In this document: piece by piece, positions 1 through 12,900 of the stretch
Numbering within the stretch: position 1 is the first letter of the stretch
Layout: each line of letters begins with the position of its first letter
Source: Druceiella hillmani
Taxonomy: Eukaryota; Arthropoda; Insecta; Lepidoptera; Hepialidae
NCBI GenBank assembly: GCA_039881145.1
Contig: JAYKKI010000004.1
Coordinates: forward strand, 51,738,501 to 51,802,500
Direction: 5' to 3'
Length of the DNA stretch: 64,000 bases
Made by a program: the position numbers and the translations under genes
The notes under the pieces: model-generated
The model's database searches: none
What the model saw: only the letters and a program-made list of their open reading frames with translations
Told to the model about the DNA's origin: nothing

Positions 1-831
1 AAAGTTTGATGATTGTACGTCTTGCGTCTTTTCGTGTCACCTTTATTTCTATAGTTTATACAGTTTTAAGATGTACCTACATCTCAAAACTGCATAAAGT
101 GATTCTTTCCGTCACTATGTTTAATCTTCAACGATTATATAAATTTATTTACGTAAATTTAATGCATCAATGTGTCAAAGTCAAATTGACAGATAAACGA
201 TCACAACGACCCACCTCGATACGTGGGTCGTCGCGGTCGTGAACAATGACGGCATCAATGACGTTTTGATCACAACCGCAACGACCGCGACCGCCAAGTG
301 GAACGATGCAGTGAGCGTTTTGAGCGTTGCGATCGCCTAGTGGAACGCACTCAAAGTATTATGAAAAATAACCTAAAAACAAAAAATACAAGATTGTTTT
401 TTATTAACGATTTAAATAAAACTTTTAAGGATCTTATTTTTTCATTATCTCTATTTAAGAGTAACTTTTTTATTCTTGTAACACCTGGGCCCACCACGTT
501 ATGGATCTTACAAATTTAAAAATTGCACTTTGTATCACTAGTTACAATTAATTTCTTCAGTCATTATGACAATCACTCGTTAAATATGGTTACCATGTGT
601 TAAACATGGTAGAGAAGTTGATAACCTATTACCACGTGACAAATATGTTACGCTCATTGATGAAATGCATTTAATCCATTTGTTCATTGTAAATGGAACA
701 AAATGCATTAAATAATGTTGCACAGCATATATTATTCCCACATTTCATGTTAAATTATATTATTCGTTTAAAAAAAAGGAAAAGTATTGCTCAAACAGGT
801 GAAGTGAATAGGTACTCAAATAAATTCTTAC
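1..831. other. Dab intron, 3' side (no exon recognised)
   Basis: No exon with suitable phase and splice sites is visible. Bases 190-360 are much richer in GC than the rest and have a repeat-like make-up: motifs such as GACCGCGACCGCC, GTGGAACG (twice) and GCGATCGCCTAGTGG, and partly self-complementary GTGGGTCGTCGCGGTCGTG against CACAACCGCAACGACCGC. This looks like the end of a small inverted-repeat element rather than coding DNA. The rest is AT-rich with no recognisable signal. Confidence 0.5.
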
Positions 832-931
832 CTATCTCTATGATGTCCTGAAGATCTGCCATGTGATCGCACAGGGGGAGGTGGTTCTTCTTCCCACGGG
901 GAAGCATCTCGGGAAGATGATGAAGTTTGCC
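832..931 (-). CDS. Dab: Dab exon: second SPW motif, leftmost exon in the window
   Basis: A 100-base exon. The acceptor TTATTAG precedes GGCAAACTTC at 931, and the donor GATAG|GTAAGA ends it at 832. It enters with two bases completing a codon from the previous exon and leaves with two bases of the next. It encodes QTSSSSRDASPWEEEPPPPV, then RSHGRSSGHHRD. DASPWEEE echoes GASPWSSD in the previous exon. It was found by phase and splice sites, being too short to stand out as an open frame. No stop codon is reached, so at least one more exon lies further left, probably outside the window. Confidence 0.8.
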
Positions 932-3900
932 CTAATAAAATAATTATTATGATTAATACAGATAATAAGGGATATAAAAAAATTACTTTTAGGCTTTCTT
1001 TTCAATTAAAAAATTATGGTAGGTGCAGTTATTTTTGTAATTCGGAACAAGGTTAAATAAGCCAATATAAGTTATAAGCCAATATAAGTTAAAATACAAT
1101 CATGTATATGTATATTCCTTACAATGCTAGTAACCTTTGGAAGTGCACTACAATAATTTAAATTACTTATAGTTGCAGATTCCTTAAAAAATCAAAAAAA
1201 TAAACAAAAACAGTCAGACACTATAAAAAAAAAAGGCAGCACGCATAACTGTCAAACCGAAGTGAATTTCTTTTTACTGTACATTTGTACCGTCATTGAA
1301 GCAGCGTTTCACACAGTGCGAGTTATTTCACAATTGTTACACAGATTTTTTGAAAACCATTGGTCGTAAAAAGCTGGGACTGACAGTAGGCAATTATTTA
1401 TTTGAAAGGCTTATTAAATTTATGTAATATTTTGCAGACCTGAGAAATTTTGTCCATTTCAAATAGCGACATACAACTATCAAAAATAATTTTTCGTATC
1501 AATTTTGTTAGTAACTATTTGTCAAATATGATGACAGATGAATTGTCAACTATCGGGAAAAACGTCAGACACTATAAAAAAAAAAGGCCCATAAGTTCAA
1601 TCAATTGGTTTAGGCCCATAAGTTCAATCAATCACAGGTTAAACCCACCAGTGTCTAAATGATGGTTTACTCATAATTTCCTAAGATTAATGACTTTGTT
1701 AAAAGTTTAAACTATAATAATTTTACTAGTGGGACTGAGTGATTTAAATTTTTCTTCGTAGAGTACTGCAGAAATAAGACCTTTTTAGGTTTCTATCATT
1801 CTATTGTATTAGTCATATTATTTCAGTGGTTATTTAGAAAATGCTATACAACATTAATAGATTATAATATTACTTGAATTCCATTAGTAGTTTGTTACAT
1901 TAATAGTTAATCAAAATAAAATTAAAAACGATTCTGATGGAGGAATTATATTATTGTTGAATAGTCAACTATCAATTTCAACACTCGTACATTGTTGACG
2001 TCAACAGTATGTTATTACCGTAGACGGAAAATTAAAAGTATCGTATAATCCTATACATGTTACTTCTGTTCAATCAAAATATTATGCCGTGTCATTGCCA
2101 TGTGAAATTATTGCAACTCCCATCCCTTTCTTTTGACTCATCCAAAAGGCAATGAAACGGCATGCACATCATATCGATGTTTGGTCAGCATAAAAACGAC
2201 AAAAAAAATTATTAAAATTCAGTAATAAGCAAGGGGCCTATGTAATGGTTAACCGGTCACCAATTTTTGCTTAACAATAGTGTGCTTAGCTGACAAGTCA
2301 TACAGTTTAGACATCAAATTGCACCACCCTCAGGTGAAGCCATTTTGTTAGATCGGTTATTGCTGCTTATTTAGTGAAAGCTTAGGTGTTGTAGTAAATA
2401 GTTAGTTGCATTTATCGCCAGCATTTAGTGGTTTATCTTTGCATAAATATTTACCAAACATAATTACAGTTATTGTATATTTACTATTTCGGTAAGTACT
2501 GTTTGATTTGGCTCCACTTTATTATACTAGATATTAATAGAGATCTTCATGTTGCAAATTTTATGGACGTAGGTTTAAAAATATAGATACCATGAGGCTG
2601 GGACAGATGAACAGACAAAACCTATAACTTGACCATGCCGAGTTATAGGTTCAGTGTTTTACTATGAAATCGGAATCATATAGATTATAATATAAGCACA
2701 GTTGAAGTATATAACAAATAATCTAGTACGAGTATTCACACTGTGTCCCAAGTGCCTAGATTAGGCCAGTAACATTCGTTTTCTACTTTTTTCCCAACCG
2801 TTAATTGGAATGTAGACATAAAAGTTTGGGGGAACTAGATAGTGAATTCAATCGTCTACTTGTATACAATTTCTATAGTCATTTATGGTTGGCATACAAA
2901 TGATAGTCTGTGAAATATGTCCTTGGAATAAGAAATACCTTTTAAAACTTGTGTTCAGAAAAGTAACAGGAGTATATAATAGACCAAATGACCCATTCAT
3001 CCTTGTGCAACTTATGTCACTTGACAAGTTAAGCTTGTGGTATACGTATATAGGTATCATTTGTTGATGTGTACTTACTATGAGAGCTCGTTAAATCTTG
3101 CATGACATACAACAATTTTAATGGTTTGTTATTTAAAGGTAGCAATCATTAATATATGGAAGAGATTCAACTGGTATATGTTTAATAAATACTTCACAAA
3201 CATTATAGAAAATAAAGGAAAAGTTCATAACACCATTTCATATAAACTTAATTGATTATATAAGTCTTGGCAACACTTTGTTGATTATAGATATTACATG
3301 ATATCAATAATTTAACTGTAATGTAATAGCATAATAAAACACTAACTCGCATGCCATGCTTTGCCCCCACCATGCTGAGGTCGTCTTCTAGGTCTAGGCA
3401 ATGCGGGTGGAGAACGATCTCGTTTGCCTTCACCCCATTTAGAGCCTCGGGCATCTGAGTCCTTAGAGTCAGACGACCAGGGTGAAGCCCCTTCCTCACT
3501 GCGGGGACTACCAGCTGGGAAAACTGTCCAACCTGTACCGCCAGTGGGTGATTGCCCACGCTTGCGGAGGGGTAGTTTATCTGGAAAGTATAAGTGGCGT
3601 AGACTAAAAAAATTATTCATTTTCTTTTGTATATATGAATGTCTACATTATAACACTAAATTCTTTTAATAAAGTTATTATTTTTAGAAAATTACAGATT
3701 CATATTTATGGTGGCACAAATGTTATAACCATCAAATTCACTTTCAAAGTTCATTCATATATGATAGATATCTGTTGATTAAAAGGTTTGATAATAAACC
3801 TGGTATTCAATGTCAATAATAAACCTGGTATGCTCTTAGCTGTTATTCAATGTCATCCTTCAAATGAAACCATAAAATTCCACCACTACATTGCTTGATA

Positions 3901-6900
3901 CTATATATTAAAGGTAGACAAAACCTTAAGAACAGATCATCAGCTGATGATATTGAAAATCAATCAATCGCTTAATGAAAAAATTCAAAATTACTGAAAT
4001 ATGTACTACGGAATTAAACTATAAAAACTGCTTTACTAAGACTACAATATAATTAAATACCTTTATGTCCAGTTTCAGGTGAAGAAGCACTCATAATATC
4101 ACTCAGAGATCCAGCAGACATTGCGGACTGAGTCTGAGCGAGCAGAGCTGGCGGTGATGGAGATGTGACTGTCACCGGTTCCTCTTTCACTTCCAACTTA
4201 CTAATACCAGCCTTTTCCTTAATCTCCTGCTTCTCCTTGTTCACATCTTTAATCACAATAGGACTCTTCCTGAATGCGTCATCTGCATGCGAGAACGACA
4301 ACGAACTATTGTCGATGCAGTCAAAGAAGTCTGAATTATCAAAGCCGTCTGATTTTTCATCAGACTTCTTTCTTTCTTTAGGGCCCTCTGGTGGAACAGC
4401 CGCAGGTTCTACCTCGACTGTAGGTGGACTTTCTACAATGCATATATCTCTAAGAGCGGCATATTTATCATTATTTTGTTTTGCTTCTACTTTTTTATCA
4501 CTACCAGTTGTCGCAACAACTGGTTCTGGAGTTTGCTTGGTTGGTTGTTCGGGTTTTTGGAGAATTTTGAGATCGAGCTTAATGTTGCTATCTTCACCTA
4601 TGGTATTTACGGATGGTGGCCTTGGACTAGTGCTAGCGCTTTTAAATACGTTGAACGAATCTAATGTTAGTTCATCGAGTACTTGCATCGGACTCTTTCT
4701 GGGCGTGACCTTCTCGACTATATCTGTCGGCTCTGCCTCCACTGGTATGTTTAATAGGTTTTCAACTTCTTTTTGCGTATCGTCAAATTGTTCTGTGTTA
4801 CTAGGTTTCGTATCTTCTTGACTAGAATTGTTTAGGTTTTCCTCGTTATTGAGGTCTCCATTTTGAGTATCTAAAGCTGACCTGTTCTTTAATTCCTCCT
4901 CCTGAATCTCCCTAAAGACAGCGTACCTATCATATGTTGATTCTGTTTTCTTATTGAAATTTTCAAAGTTAGCAACGAAGCCGTCCGACGTATCAGTAGC
5001 TGAAAAATTGTCTTCGAAATTTGCCTTGAAATCAAATGAGGCTGTTGATTCTACAGGAGGTTTCGCTGCTTCTTTTGGTGCTGGTGCTGATCTATGTGTA
5101 CTTATGTTCTGAAAATGTTAGAAAATGGCCATGGTTACGATAGATTATAGAAAATAATAGTTCCTACATTATGAAGCAGCAGCTGTGAAAATGTATAGAA
5201 GCCATAAAATTTTAAGTAAACAATAATATTCAGTTTTATTCTTTGAACTGCTGACGGACATTAACAATTTGAAAATAAAAGTATGTAATGTTTTTATTCT
5301 ATCTATCTATTCAGAAATAAAAATGGTTTTAAATACACTGAGAATGGGATTAGCGCTATCAATTGTGCAATGAAAAATTGTCTACTTCAAAGATAAATAA
5401 AGAAACAAGTGTTTTGAATGAAACGATAAGTACTTTTCAACCTTATTGTGTAAACACTCAAAACGTCATCCCTACAAAGTGGCTTTGAAAGCTACTCAGA
5501 CTGAAAACATTTTTATTTTAATTACATCTTCAAAATTGGAAATTAATGTCTACCGGTAACATTTTGGTTAAATAGACTTGGATCCTTTGCATAACCAAAA
5601 ATCCAAAGACTAAAATAAAATAATAAAACTAATTATAACATTAAATAAAATAAGACTATGCCGAATATGTAATTCCAATCAAACAATGGAAGTTTCAACA
5701 AACCAAAAACTAATTATAAAGTTTAATAAGTGACGATAATAATTTATTGAGAAGTGAGATCAAATTAATTGATGAATAAGATGTACATTCTTGTTAGGTA
5801 TTACTCACAAGAATGTACATCTGTTATTATTTGATGGTAAAGATAAATCTGAGTCTTAAACAATTATTGCTTTTTGGTCAACATACAAGACCATATATGT
5901 TTAAATACTTACACTAGTGATCGTAGTAGTACTTTGGCTCGTTTCTAAAAAGTCTTTCAAGTATGATGTTAACTGTACCAGCGTCATACTGGACAAGCGA
6001 CTGGCTGGCACATTCAACTTCACTGCCAATTCCTCAAGCCCACATGTCAGCAGTTGACTTAATGTTATATCTAGCCCAGGAGAAGTACTCTTCGGAGGAT
6101 GCCGCTTTATCGATCCAGGCAGTATAGGCGGAGGGACAGGCGTGAGATATTCATCCTCTCCACTACTGTTTGTTGTTATAGATGAAATACTTGGCTTATT
6201 TGCCCTATCAGGTACGCCCCACTTTCTAGCTGGGTTGGGTAAAGCTGGACCGGACTCTGTGCCTGAATCTACAGGCTCTGTGTCGGAGTGGGGAGGTCTC
6301 GGTGGAGGTTTGATCATGCTCATCTCGAGGGGTGTCTTTTTGGGTGGAAGAGGAGGCGGCGGCGATGGTGCACCGTTGGCACCCATCATCGTGTTTTGCT
6401 TGTTAAACTGTGGTCTCTGACGGACTGTGCCACTTTGTTTTGTGTCTGTTGATATCTGTGAAAAAGTTGCTTTTTATGTATAATAGTATTAGAATAACGT
6501 ATATACAAAAATAAAACAGGCAAATATTAAATAAACACTACTCAAAATTTCATTCCAAGAATTCCTAAATTAAAACAAATATAATCATAGAAACCAGCCT
6601 GTTTGTTTCATTTGGAGATAAAATTGTTCATTCTAAAATAAATTTTAGGTTTTAATCTTCAATTTACTTAGACAAATAAATTTAATTGTGAAATTAATTT
6701 ACAAAACACAAACTGATCAAATTTACAAAACTACCAATAATTTTCTATCATTCTGGACGTTATTTTACATAACATTAACTCCTGAAAAATCATGTATGGA
6801 AATTAAATGGCCCTTTAATTCCCATTTAATCATATTTTATATATTTGAGTTTTACAAGTTATCAGCTTCCATTAGAAACTTCACTAGATGAAATAAAAAA

Positions 6901-9900
6901 TATATTTATAGATAACAGTTCACTCTTTTGAAACCTTAATAAAATTTTAAATATAATCTGTGGCAGGTAATCGGACAGACAGACATCAGAAAAAGACCAT
7001 AAATGTTGAATTTTCATTGAAGCCATCAATTAAAATAATTGTCAATTATTCACTAACCTGTCGTAGCAACCTTGGTGATTTTGGTGCCTGTTCTGGTGGT
7101 AAAGAAACTTGCAATGGTCCATTAAATACATTCCTTTTGGACGTATCGGTGTTCACATTAAAAAACTGCACTCGGCCATTCTCATCAATCTTCATATCCT
7201 GTATCATGTCATTCCGGTTGAACTTTAGATTATTGCTATATTCGGCCATACAATCCCTTTGGAAGTTCGAAAGTGAAAATTCGGTTGTACTTGAATTGTT
7301 TGCGAAGGGATCTTCCCTCAGTGAATCGGAGAAAGGGTCTGTGCTGTCAAACGGATCTGTTTCGGCAAATGGGTCAGATGAGAAAAGCTGGTTGCTGGCA
7401 AAAAGTTGGGCGGAGGGAGCTGGGTTTGCAATCGAAACAGAGCCTCCTGAATGTCTTCCGACAGAAGTGATCGTAGTGGCTGTGTAAGTTGTCTCAGTTT
7501 TGGTGGACTCTACAGTGGTGTTTATTCCAGGCAATGGATCGGTCAGCAGGTTTAAAGATGTTGTTGTGGAAACGAGATCTTTGAGTACTTTCTTTGGTGG
7601 GTTCTTCAATTCTTGGAAGAAATGCTTCTTGTCTACATAGGGTTTGCTTCGCCCGGTACCGAGAGGGTCAAGTTCCGTGAATACGTCAAAGCTGAGAGTT
7701 ATGTTCGGTTGTTCTAGCAGCTGTAAATAAATTATGTTATTTGTGAAAAAATTGAAATTTTCAGTTATAATGAGTACATGCAAAAATATGTTCTTTATAC
7801 TTTGATTTAAATGTAAAATATGCATATATTAAAATAATACTACAAAGTGTCACAGTATATAATAAGAAGTAAATATTTTTTAAATAATCCTCTACTAATA
7901 TTTATAGATGCGAATATGTTTTTTAATGCTTGTTACTTAATAGCTCTTTAAAGAATGAATAGAATGTATTATAGACTAGCATATAGAATAGTTTTCATCT
8001 GGAAAAAATGCACAGTTTCTTACACAGACTTGATTATATTGTCTGTGGCTCTTTACGTAAATAATAAATATTTTTTGGCTGCCAGTAGATGGTGTTGCTG
8101 CTACTTTTTTAAGGGGCTGTCACCCAAATTATGTAATTACAGGCGTTACTATATTTAATAGGTCTACAAAACTATGCAATTTTTCTTCATAAATAATATA
8201 CCATTAGAAAGATACATTATCTTTAAACTTAGGAAAAGATTTCAAGACAAATGTCTGTTACTATATTTATGAGTCACCTAAGCTGAGAAGAATCGTGAAA
8301 CAGGCATATTTTGGATCGATTAATTTTAATTTTTATGCAAATTTATGGTAAAAATTCAGTTATATACTGATTATGGTTATGTGCTTAAGTTCGGTGTATT
8401 ATTTCGTTATACCTATAAATATCTTTTGGTATTATGGAAAAAATTCTATGTTTCCTCGTGAATTTGCAAGCAAGCCGCATATCATATATATTAATACGCT
8501 AAGGTTAAGATGTTACTCTCCCTTTTTAGAAAAAACCTCACAACTAATCCACTCGCTTATCAATGAAAAGTAAAATCAGAAATAGATTTAAACGTATACT
8601 ATTCTTCTCTCGTCTTTAGTTTAGTAGCTATTCGAAGTCGATTATTAACATATTTTTCTACATACAAATTTTTCAGATGAAATAAATATATTAGACGATT
8701 TAGTATTTATGGTATTATTAAAAAAATACCTAAGTATAAAGATTGAGTTTTGAAATACAGATTTAATGTAGTGTAAGGTAAAATTCTGAATTTGTAGACT
8801 GAACATATCGTATTATATAAAACTTAGAAATGACTAAAACAGAAAATAGTTTTTACGAAATTACTGCATAGTAACCATTAAAGTGCCGACGAGCGCCATC
8901 ACGCTCATGCGCATACTAACTAAATTTGCCACGAGCGCGATGGCGATCGCGAAATCAGTTGCCGTTTAGAGCACGGTAGAGGAAGTTGCTCGCCCGCATT
9001 GCTAATTTTTTATCTTTCTACGTGTTACATAAAGTTCAAATTATAATATTACTAGTAATTACAATATAAAAAGGATCTAGGAAAAGAAAATTTTTAACCC
9101 ATAATGTCGGAATATGAGAATAATTCAAGTGAAAATGATCGTTTTTCAAGTTGTGAAGAAAACGCTAGTGGGAGTGACATTGTGGTGCGCTCATAATTTG
9201 GCGTAACACTAATTTTGAGTGATAGTGATAATAGTGACGATAACAATTATTTTGCTGATACGGAAGATATACCGGACTGCGAAAATTACGATGTTACCTT
9301 GATTTCAGTTTTTGTTATAATTTTTGTTCACAATATAGATTTCCATCATTTTCTTTGTATTTGTTTATCCTCGTACAAGTTTTTATTAAGAGAACACGGA
9401 AAAAATTATTAAAATTGGATAATTTTTGGAAGAGATACAGGTTTTTTTCGAGACAAGGGTAAATGACATCAAAAATAAAAGATTTCTTTGGCATTTTTAG
9501 TTTATATGAGTAAAACACAATGGCACTAAAACGGTTCAGATACATACTAGCTTAATGGTTCACATAAATTGTCAAAGCTGATTTGAGAATCAGTGTTAAT
9601 TTTGCAAATTGTTATTGGAAGCGACAAATATTAAGTTTAGATGAAAAAATTAAATACCTGTATCCTGTATCAGTATCATGTATTTGGCAACCACACAAAT
9701 TGTGCTCAATATTTTTGTTCACCAGATATTCAAGCAACCCCGTATAATAAAATGTGTTTTTCGAAATGATATCATTTATAATGTATAAATTTAACCCAAA
9801 AATGTTCATATGTTTTAATACATAATGGTTTTATACCATTGTTCATTAAGTTATTATTGATAAAAATTTGCTAAAGTATCTACATTTACTCAATCTCATC

Positions 9901-12900
9901 AAACCGTTTTATATCGACGCATACAATTCAGTGCCAGCTGACAGACTGCCAGTATGGTTTTCGCTCTAGGTGGTTTACCGTCACTAATCTTACTAATTTT
10001 GTGGATTATGTTGCTAGGGAATTAGATGGTGGACGGTAGATAGATGCGGCTTATTTTGATTTTAAGAATGCATTTGGCCGAGTCAACAATGATATTCTCC
10101 TAGTAAAACTATTGGAGGCTGGTATGTCTTCCACTCTAGCTAAAATTTTCACCAGTTACTTTCAGGCTCAAAAGCAATATTTCATATATTACTCAATCTG
10201 AAGTCAGCCAAGGTAGAAATTTAGGCCTTGTTTTTTTTCTCATTTTGATTAATGATTGCAAGCACTGCTGGTTGCCTTCTCTTTGCTGATGATTTTTAAC
10301 TATTTTAGGAGTAGAAAAGCAATCTAATTATGAGCTGTTTCAGATTTTCAATGAAGTCTGAGCAGCAAGCTACAATTTAATATGAGTAAAAGTATTCCCC
10401 CCAACCTGGAACCTTGTTGCAGAATTATGAATTATATGGATGGTGCTCGAAAGGTTATTAACCGTGCGGAATATTAGTTTAATTACAGAAGACCATCTAA
10501 CATTTTACAATCATATCATTGAAACCTGTCAGAAGGGCTACATGTGCTAGGATTTGTCATGCGGCATTCCCACAATTTCCATGTCCGTGGGTGTATTGTG
10601 ACCTTGTTCAATTATTTAGTCTATAATGCAGTCATCTGGTGACCACATAAAACAAATTATATATTTACTTTTGAGTAAAGTTTGTAATAGTAAAGGTACT
10701 AAAGAATGTATGAGTTTCCATTATCATTTGTTTTCTTCGGATTTTATAATGGATAGGATCAGATGTAATTAATTTCAAATCTGATGTGAATTACATTTGA
10801 TCATGCATTTTTTTAAATGATTAATTAATTATCTTGATATCCTCTCAGTCTTGGGTTTGGTAACACTTCATGCTTATTACCAATAAAAAAGAGACCGGAG
10901 TCATAGTTTATTTAATCTGCGCAGAATACGCACAAATATCCTCCAGCGTTCACCAGTTATTCACGCACATGTCTTGATCAATGAGGTATTATGAGAGGCC
11001 CAAATCTTAATATTTCCTCTGATCCATTGACCACTTTAGGAATGTGATTTTGGAGTTGCTTGGTAGTTCACGTTTGATAATTAGTTTTATGATTAATTTG
11101 GATTAATGTGTTTTTTTGTTTTATTAAATATTACTACTGTAAACTGTTGTATTTTATTACTGTAAACTGTTGTATTTTTAGCGATTGCACATGTCCAGCG
11201 CAGAGGTAACATGTGAGCTGGACTTGGGAACTCTGTTCAGCTAAACTAAGTGAACTTTATTTGCAACTTGAAACCCTGAAGATTCTTATTGATTAAATAA
11301 TACTAGAATACAAGGAATAGACATCAAAATTGTTAGTAATTTGTGATTATTTAATTACCAAAAGCATCTTTTTTGGAGTGTATTTGTTTTTGACTTTATT
11401 GTGGTGGGGTTAGAGAAGAGTGTGCCTAATTTTATTTAGAGTGAGGTGGAAACTTTAATACAGTTGGTCTCTGTCACGTCTGGTCGATGTGTGCACGATG
11501 GAAATTAATTTTGGAAATGGATACAACCATTCAACAAGAAAATAATTTCTCCAGCAGTCTTAAAAATTTGGAAAATTTTTTTGATATCTCTTGTATATAC
11601 TTGTAAATTAAAAAATTATTTCATCATTTAGGAAATTTCATAACCTTTTTGAGAATGTATGATTATAGATAGTTTTCTTTTAACCAATTTCCGCAATTAG
11701 TTGATAAACAAATGTTGGCAGTGCACCTGTCGCAAATTTCATTTGTTCCGGACCATCTGCGTAAATTCGCTAATTAGCGCTCGGGCCCTAGAGGGATTAT
11801 CTAATTATTTAGACCTACAAGCTAAGAATGCGACTATTAATATTATACAGAATCTTCATTGAATAATGTGACTACTGAAAGACAGTCATTTTACTACAGT
11901 TAACTTGCGAAAAGTAAGTCCCGCCACAAAATCATTTTGTTTATATTTATAATGAATTTGGTAAACAGTCATTGATCTTACGAAATTATGACATCACTAT
12001 TTTTAAGATCCTACAGGTCTTAAAAATTGTGATTTCAGCCCTAATAAATCAGTGTAAAGGTGACAATTATGTCTAATTTTACTTTCAGAAATTTACTGTT
12101 TTTAGTAAAATATCATGAAAACGTAGGTTAATTAAAAAGCAGTATTGAAAAAGTTATAAAAAATTTATTAAAAATAAGCGAATTATGAGCTTCTAAATTT
12201 AAAGTTAGGGATCGAGTGGGGATATCTTTCCGTCTCATTCACTTTCGTAGAATACAATGAGCTTTATAAATATGACAAATAGGGTATTTGAAACATGTAT
12301 TACAATTAACAGCAATAAATTTGGTATAAATATTTTTATTTAATGTTTGAAATCGAAAGTAATATCGTGTTTTAAAGCTCACAGCTCAACATCAAAACAC
12401 AAATTGTCCCATCAATCAAAAAACATGATGTTATAATACACAATAGTATAATTCACACAGTCATTATAAACTAATAGATGGTCTACTTAAAATAATTATG
12501 CAAGTAAAACAGTGCGATCCTTTAAATTGAATTCTATAAATAATATTTATCAGTCACTTTGTGTTTTGACATGAAGCTTTGCATGACTTCAATAAAAGTT
12601 GACTTATATGAAATATGAAGCTTAGAAGATGTTTTTCGGAGAAAATGTCACAATTTTAGTTTATTTGTATAGTTTAAACACTTCAAAAACTGTCAAATAC
12701 CCTATTAAATATTGCCTTATCTATATGTTAAGCTTAAATCTTTATAACTCGGTCAATTTTAAGATTTGTACAACATTTTTTCATTCATTCATTAGCTTTT
12801 GCATAGAAAGTATGATTCATGAATTAAAAAAGAATCAAATACCCTGTTGTGACGGTATGACGCACCTCACACGTCTGCTAATTAGTATGGAAATGCGCAA

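Noticed and set aside
3248..3559. 103-codon minus-strand open frame overlapping a Dab exon
   Set aside because: It is a shifted-frame shadow of the 3580-3347 exon. The exon's own frame has matching phase and acceptor with the previous exon; this one does not.
4165..4821. 218-codon plus-strand open frame
   Set aside because: It is antisense to the large Dab exon. Codon content is the complement of the Glu/Lys/Ser-rich host sequence and it has no similarity to a known protein.
6960..7487. 175-codon plus-strand open frame
   Set aside because: Antisense shadow of the 7720-7058 Dab exon.
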